Origin: Lepeophtheirus salmonis | Lineage: Eukaryota; Arthropoda; Copepoda; Siphonostomatoida; Caligidae | Direction: 5' to 3' | Length of the DNA: 64,000 bases | Assembly: GCF_016086655.4 (NCBI RefSeq) | Contig: NC_052136.2 | Span: forward strand, 45,128,492-45,192,491 | Shown: positions 59,480 to 64,000 of the stretch, piece after piece | Numbering within the stretch: position 1 is the stretch's first letter | Layout: each line of letters begins with the position of its first letter | The notes under the pieces: model-generated | Seen by the model: only the letters and a program-made list of their open reading frames with translations | Databases searched by the model: none | Told to the model about the DNA's origin: nothing | Program-made: the position numbers and the translations under genes

Positions 59480-59632
59480 GGCTCGGACTTGAAATTCCTG
59501 CTCGACTCGGGACTCAGTCTCGAAGTTCAAGTCGGACTCGGTTTTAAAGTTCAATTAGGACTCGATCTTAAAGTTCAAGTCAAACTAGAGACTCGGATTC
59601 GCCCTGAAATTTAAGCGGGTACACAGCCTTGA
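59480..59632 (+). repeat. 24-bp tandem array and hAT-like terminus
   Basis: Three adjacent 24-bp units fill 59,510-59,533, 59,534-59,557 and 59,558-59,581, each built on GGACTCG...AAGTTCAAGTC. A related unit occupies 59,480-59,503, offset by 6 bp, and a degenerate one follows. The array ends near GGGTACACAGCCTTGA (59,617-59,632). Short subterminal repeats next to a TIR are typical of hAT elements, where they bind transposase, so I assign this as the 3' end of the adjacent hAT relic. The matching 5' end was not found. Confidence 0.6.
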
Positions 59633-59639
59633 TAAATGC

Positions 59640-60070
59640 ATAGATATTAGGGTTAGGATGGTACTTTAAACCCATTGTTCGATACGAACTGTTATACAAC
59701 CTTCACGGTACAGTATAATAGTAAAAAAAAATAGAATCAATGTAGCTATTCAAGTTTAATCTATTTTTATTCTTTAATAATTTATTTTTTGTATAAATAG
59801 ACCCAACATGCCTTTTATGGTATTTATAAGAATTTATGCACTGTATATTTCACTGGTATTAGGAAGATTTGGTCTCTCTAATTTTCATTCTTCTATGACT
59901 TCTATAAAAACCGAAAAAAGATTTTCATTAAAAGAATTCATGTGGATGTCTTGTTAGAAAAATTAAGCATATTAACTGCCAACTCGAAGTATTACATATA
60001 ATACTCAGTCCGAGATAAAAAGCTTCCAGTTCCTCTAGAGGTCCGTCCATCCCTTGTAAAGGATATATAT
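59640..60070. other. spacer between two hAT relics
   Basis: TTAGGGTTAGGATGGTACTT near 59,648 may be the end of the minus-strand hAT relic. No protein is readable until about 60,070. Confidence 0.35.
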
Positions 60071-60074
60071 TTTG

Positions 60075-60540
60075 ATTATCCAGAGCTTCTTTGCCTTCGT
60101 TTTAAAGTTTAGGAATCACGGTATTATTAAAATGCTTTCTGGGTCTTATTTTTTATTGTGGATCTAGCTCATTAATTAATTCCCTAAATCCTTCTTCCTC
60201 AACTAATGAAAAGGGGTTCATGTCTTTAGAAATAAAATACCCTATCTTTGCAGTTATTTTTTTTTTTTTTTGAGAATCCTCAAGAAGATGTTGTTTAAAT
60301 GCTGTATATATTGACAATCTTCTTGTTGTGTCATTGTCACCTCTCTTTTTCTCAACAGACATTTTTGGATGATGTCTCTGCCAATAAGTTGACAAGTTTG
60401 ATGTACTTCTACTGGCATAAATGATTGGTGTGGAAAAATAATTACCCACACCTTTTTCAACATTTTATTTATCTTGATAAGGAAATCCAAAGTGCTCCAA
60501 AACTGCAAACTTGTAAGTACCAAAGGAAGGTATACTCAAC
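60075..60540 (-). pseudogene. second hAT transposase relic (ZBED-like), N-terminal part
   Basis: The minus strand from about 60,450 encodes GNYFSTPIIYASRSTSNLST then YWQRHHPKMSVEKKRG, the second half of a BED zinc finger with its HH pair. AFKQHLLEDSQKKKKITAKI and GYFISKDMNPFSLVEEEGFR follow, then ELINELDP and, in another frame, RKHFNNTVIPKL near 60,112-60,142. This is the characteristic order of ZBED-like hAT transposases (xxFIAxDxxPFSVVExxGFxxLxxxLxPxYxxPSRxxF). The frame is open over 98 codons (60,153-60,449). The N-terminal Cys pair appears shifted in frame at about 60,480, and a 13-A/T run near 60,260 encodes an extra Lys stretch. The catalytic domain is missing. It faces the plus-strand hAT relic and differs from it in sequence. 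Confidence 0.82.
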
Positions 60541-60544
60541 TTCT

Positions 60545-63295
60545 TATCAAATTCGCTATTCCTAACTATTTGTTAGCCGATGAAGTTTAGATGAAATCTT
60601 TAAAAAAAAATACAGATTACTTCGGAGTAATTAAGAACAAAGAACCGTATATAAACATTTAAACTATTAATATCACGTGTCAAATTCAAAATGCCACTAA
60701 ACACAAAAATAATTACCCAAAAATTTCGGAGTTGTGTGACTCTAGGATTTTCCCCTCACAAACAGTTTACACCAACTAATTTCAGCTTAACAAATCACAA
60801 ATCAAATTCAAAATGGCATCAAAAAACAAAAAGTTGATTACGTATTTTCGAAGTTACGAAACCTTGAGACTTTCTCGGTCAAACTTTTATTTTGAAACAC
60901 CATGGGGACATCCTGGTTTTCAAATAAAATAAAAAAAATAATAAATGGTAACATATACATAGCAACATAGTGGTTGCCTAAATATTTAAGACGCAATAGA
61001 TATTTATGACGCAAAATATATGTTCGATTTTGTAAAAAAAAAAAAATAATAACCAACGCAACGCAACGCTCCGGCTTATTAATAAATATATGTTATATAT
61101 TATACATAAAGCAAATAAAGAATGATAAAAAAAAAAAAAAATAAGCAACATTTGATTATATCAAAATATTTAATAGGTATATTATACTGGTCCATTTCTA
61201 AGTTGTTGGGTTTTTTTTTAAATGATGAGCTCTCATAGGCTAAAAATATGCATTTTGTTAAAAAAATGACTGACAAATTTTGAATAATTTTAAAAAAGAT
61301 TTAGAGGTCACCCAATGTCCTATAGTTTTGAAAATTGACGTTTTTTGGGAAAGTTTTGTCTACTTCTTTTTATCTTCCAACTACAAGTAGTTATAATTAA
61401 ATTCACTTTTTAACTTTTTTTACAAAAGTAAATTATCTTTAAAAAGTATTTATTTACTTTGTTCTCAAATTAGTTTCTTTGATTTTAAACGGCATACGAA
61501 TAAAGGATATTTTTGTAACCTATTACTAGTAGTATCTATCACAGTATCTATCTTTAAACAGCGAAAACTTTAAGGTAAAACTACACAATATTAAGAGAGG
61601 ACATTGATCTTTCACTTAAGGTTGGTATTGGATGATTAAAAAATAACTATGGTTTTAGCAAGTGTTTTTTCTCCATTTTTATGGTTCCTTTATCTTGAAC
61701 TGATATTCAAGTTTTATCAAAGTTTTAGAAGGAGTGGGAAAAGATGAACAAAACAGACTTTAAGCGGGGCATGTCCAATTATTTAAAAGTAATTTATGTT
61801 ATGAAGGATAACATAATTGACCATGTTAAGATAAAACATCAATGTGTTAAACTAAGAAATGATTACAGAGAGTTGTTATAACTTATTATAATTTTTTTAG
61901 GGGTAATCTTCCTCGAGGTATACACTTATTGCACCAGGAGCTATGCACCATCCTTGTTGGATGAGTAAGGCATTTTACACTCTCTACGTTTATATGTTTC
62001 AAGATCAATTCAAACTCACTGAAATAAGAGGAATTCGTAATATTTTTATTGCGAAAATATACATATACAATCAGAGCTTTGTTCATGTTAGTGATTTTAT
62101 ATTTTCTCCTTACTAAGATCTTAAGTTCGATCATTTTTTTAAATACACATCTAGCAATTTCAGAACCTGTAACAAAAAAAAAATCCTGGCACCTTTGGTA
62201 TTTAAACGAACAAAATATAACCCTAACATTTTTTGATCACAAAGTATAATCTCAAAAAAACGTAGTATGGCTGATGAAATTATAAATTTAGAAGGCTCAG
62301 TTAATCCATAAAAAGTTACAAAACGAAAAAAAGTAGACTTAAAAAATATTCGTTAACTATCATTGGAAAAATTTATTTCAATAATCACCCGGAACTTTTT
62401 TACATGTTTGGGCATAACGAATAATTTCCTTCAAGCTGACCCTGAAACTTGGAATTCAAGAAATGAATATAACTGGGTATCTTTTATGATTAGCACCTGA
62501 ACATGTCCTAATTATTTGGCAAAAAGAATTCAACTCCATAATTACTAATGTTGAATAGCAGGAACAGTATTTATTACTAGTTGTCCAGGACCATAAAAAG
62601 AGAACTCCCGATTTTTAAACAGAGTACAAGAACTAGAGAAGACTGTCACAAATTGTTTGAATATTAACAACACCCTTTTTATTTTAATAATATTAGTATC
62701 ATTTTTCAAAAAAAAAAATGGAAGATTATTCAAAAAAATAAATTTTTGAATTTTTTAAAGAAATTCGATTACTTACTGTAACAAAGGTACCTAATAAAAA
62801 CCTTCAATGAAAGATCAAAGTTCCCCGGATAATATTGCGTATTTTTACCATAAAGAATTGGCAATATTTATGTTTTATTATACATAAGGATAAATAATGT
62901 TTGCTCCAAGTAATAGCTTAAAAACAATATCCTTTTCTCATATTCTGTTTAAAATCACAGCTCCAATTAATAAAATAATAAAGGAATTTAAATATTTTTT
63001 AAAGATAATTTATTTATGCATAATATGTGTTAAAATACATTTAATACTATATGTTTGCGGTTTTTATTAAAAGAAGAAGACAAAAAAATGTTTTGAAAAA
63101 AAACCCTCAAGTTTTCAACCTTTAAGGACGTTGGGCGACCTTTACAACTATTTCAAAATAGTTAAATTTCATCGTATTTTACTCAAATGTGTATTTTAGG
63201 CCCACCAATATCCAAGATAATTAATAAATTTGATTAAACTTTATATCCCAATTCATAACAAGTCGTTTAACTAACTCGAACTTGTTTGTCTGTTA
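60545..63295. other. AT-rich DNA, no gene seen
   Basis: No coding region recognised. A Cys/His/Arg-containing end of a minus-strand frame near 61,890-61,980 (THPTRMVHSSWCNKCIPRG) looks more protein-like than its surroundings, but I cannot assign it. Confidence 0.4.
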
Positions 63296-63299
63296 TATG

Positions 63300-63365
63300 T
63301 ACCTCAAAGCTACTTGTCAATTTGCCATCTTCTTTATTGTTCAAGGCTACTATCAGTTTTAACAC
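63300..63365 (+). repeat. dispersed repeat B fragment
   Basis: TTGCCATCTTCTTTATTGTT then CAAGGCTACTATCAGTTTT resembles 46,655-46,700. Short match only. Confidence 0.35.
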
Positions 63366-63369
63366 ATAA

Positions 63370-64000
63370 ACTGAAAATATCCATAATTGATATTCATATC
63401 AAAACTAAATGTCAAAGTGTATTATGTTAAGAGTTGATAAAAGAATCAAATCATGTTATTTAAAAATAAACCTGAGTTGAATATTGTTTCAATGAGCCTA
63501 TTAGAAAATTGTTTTTAAATTACAATCAGGCGTTATTAATCGAATCAGGTGCAAATATGTAAGGAATCTATATGCCTATTGAAGTTTGTCTTTCAATTTA
63601 AAATATAATTGAAATAGATGTTATATGTAACAATTTCAAACAAAGAGATTTCAAACTAGTCTAATGTTTACCTTTTAGATACAGCTGTATTTCTTTTTTC
63701 GAGAAAACCCCATAATATTATTTTTGTCTACTTTTTCCTTTGGACTTTTGAACTTCTTTTTATTACAGCTATTGATAAGAAAAAAAATTTAATATTGTAA
63801 TAAGAGGCCTACATATTACATACTGCTTACATATTAAGTATTGGATCTACATGTTGACAATTTTAAATCCGATTATATTTATATATAACAATTAATAATA
63901 ATATTTGTTAAAAAAAAACAATTATTAACGAAAAAAAACGTGTTTTCTTTGTTATGCCCGTGACATTTCAGCCCATGTACTATGTAGACATCCCTGCTGT
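63370..64000. other. AT-rich DNA to window end, no gene seen
   Basis: Nothing recognised. Confidence 0.5.

Noticed and set aside
1..64000. tRNA, rRNA, CRISPR arrays, operons, Shine-Dalgarno sites
   Set aside because: No tRNA A/B box pair, rRNA core, regularly spaced repeats or compact co-directional genes were seen; the window is eukaryotic in character.

Overview
This window looks like about 64 kb of AT-rich (roughly 70% A+T by eye) metazoan intergenic or intronic DNA dominated by decayed transposable elements. The transposase types (cecropia-type and other mariners, Tc1/maT-like elements with DGAPAH or SPDxNPLD motifs, BED-finger hAT elements, a Tx1/L1-like LINE and a Gypsy-like LTR element), together with long A/T homopolymers and the absence of compact genes, suggest an arthropod. 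A caligid copepod (sea louse) genome is my best guess; that is an inference from family resemblance and I could not search. I found no confident host protein-coding gene, rRNA, tRNA, operon, CRISPR array or other prokaryotic feature. Long open frames of 60-120 codons are expected by chance here, and most lie antisense to transposase relics or in low-complexity DNA.

Layout. 1-2.0 kb: nothing recognised except a 14-bp palindrome fitting the RFX X-box consensus. 2.6-3.3 kb: mariner relic on the minus strand, followed by a 5'-truncated LINE on the plus strand with an A-rich end (3.43-6.19 kb). 6.7-7.1 kb: one copy of a dispersed repeat. 10.3-15 kb: three Tc1/mariner relics and one copy of another dispersed repeat. 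19.35 kb: a 144-bp hAT-like miniature element with 8-bp target duplications. 21.5-21.9 kb: two head-to-head 62-codon frames of unknown meaning. 23.5 kb: Tc1 relic. 24.8-26.3 kb: Gypsy-like retrotransposon remnant between LTR-like direct repeats. 27.5 kb: TIR-bounded Tc1 relic. 31.7 and 35.3 kb: two copies of one mariner deletion derivative. 36.8 and 38.2 kb: mariner and Tc1 relics. 42.3 and 44.1 kb: two internally deleted Tc1-like elements, the second nested in a copy of the 6.7-kb repeat. 45-52 kb: hAT-like end, tandem repeat, mariner C-terminal and N-terminal pieces, a perfect 15-bp hairpin and a Tc1 N-terminal relic. 54.4-55.8 kb: two dispersed repeats, one duplicated. 57.5-60.5 kb: two different hAT relics in opposite orientation with a 24-bp tandem array between them. 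61-64 kb: nothing recognised apart from a short repeat fragment.

How the parts relate. None of the transposases is intact, so nothing here should act autonomously. The clearest biological pattern is that four Tc1/mariner copies keep both terminal inverted repeats, and three of them the TA duplication, but have lost the catalytic core. They look like non-autonomous derivatives that were, or could have been, moved in trans by full-length relatives elsewhere in the genome. I did not find a convincing undescribed system. The best leads are this recurrent core deletion, the nested insertion with its empty-site comparison, the hAT-like miniature element, and the unexplained ORF pair at 21.5-21.9 kb.
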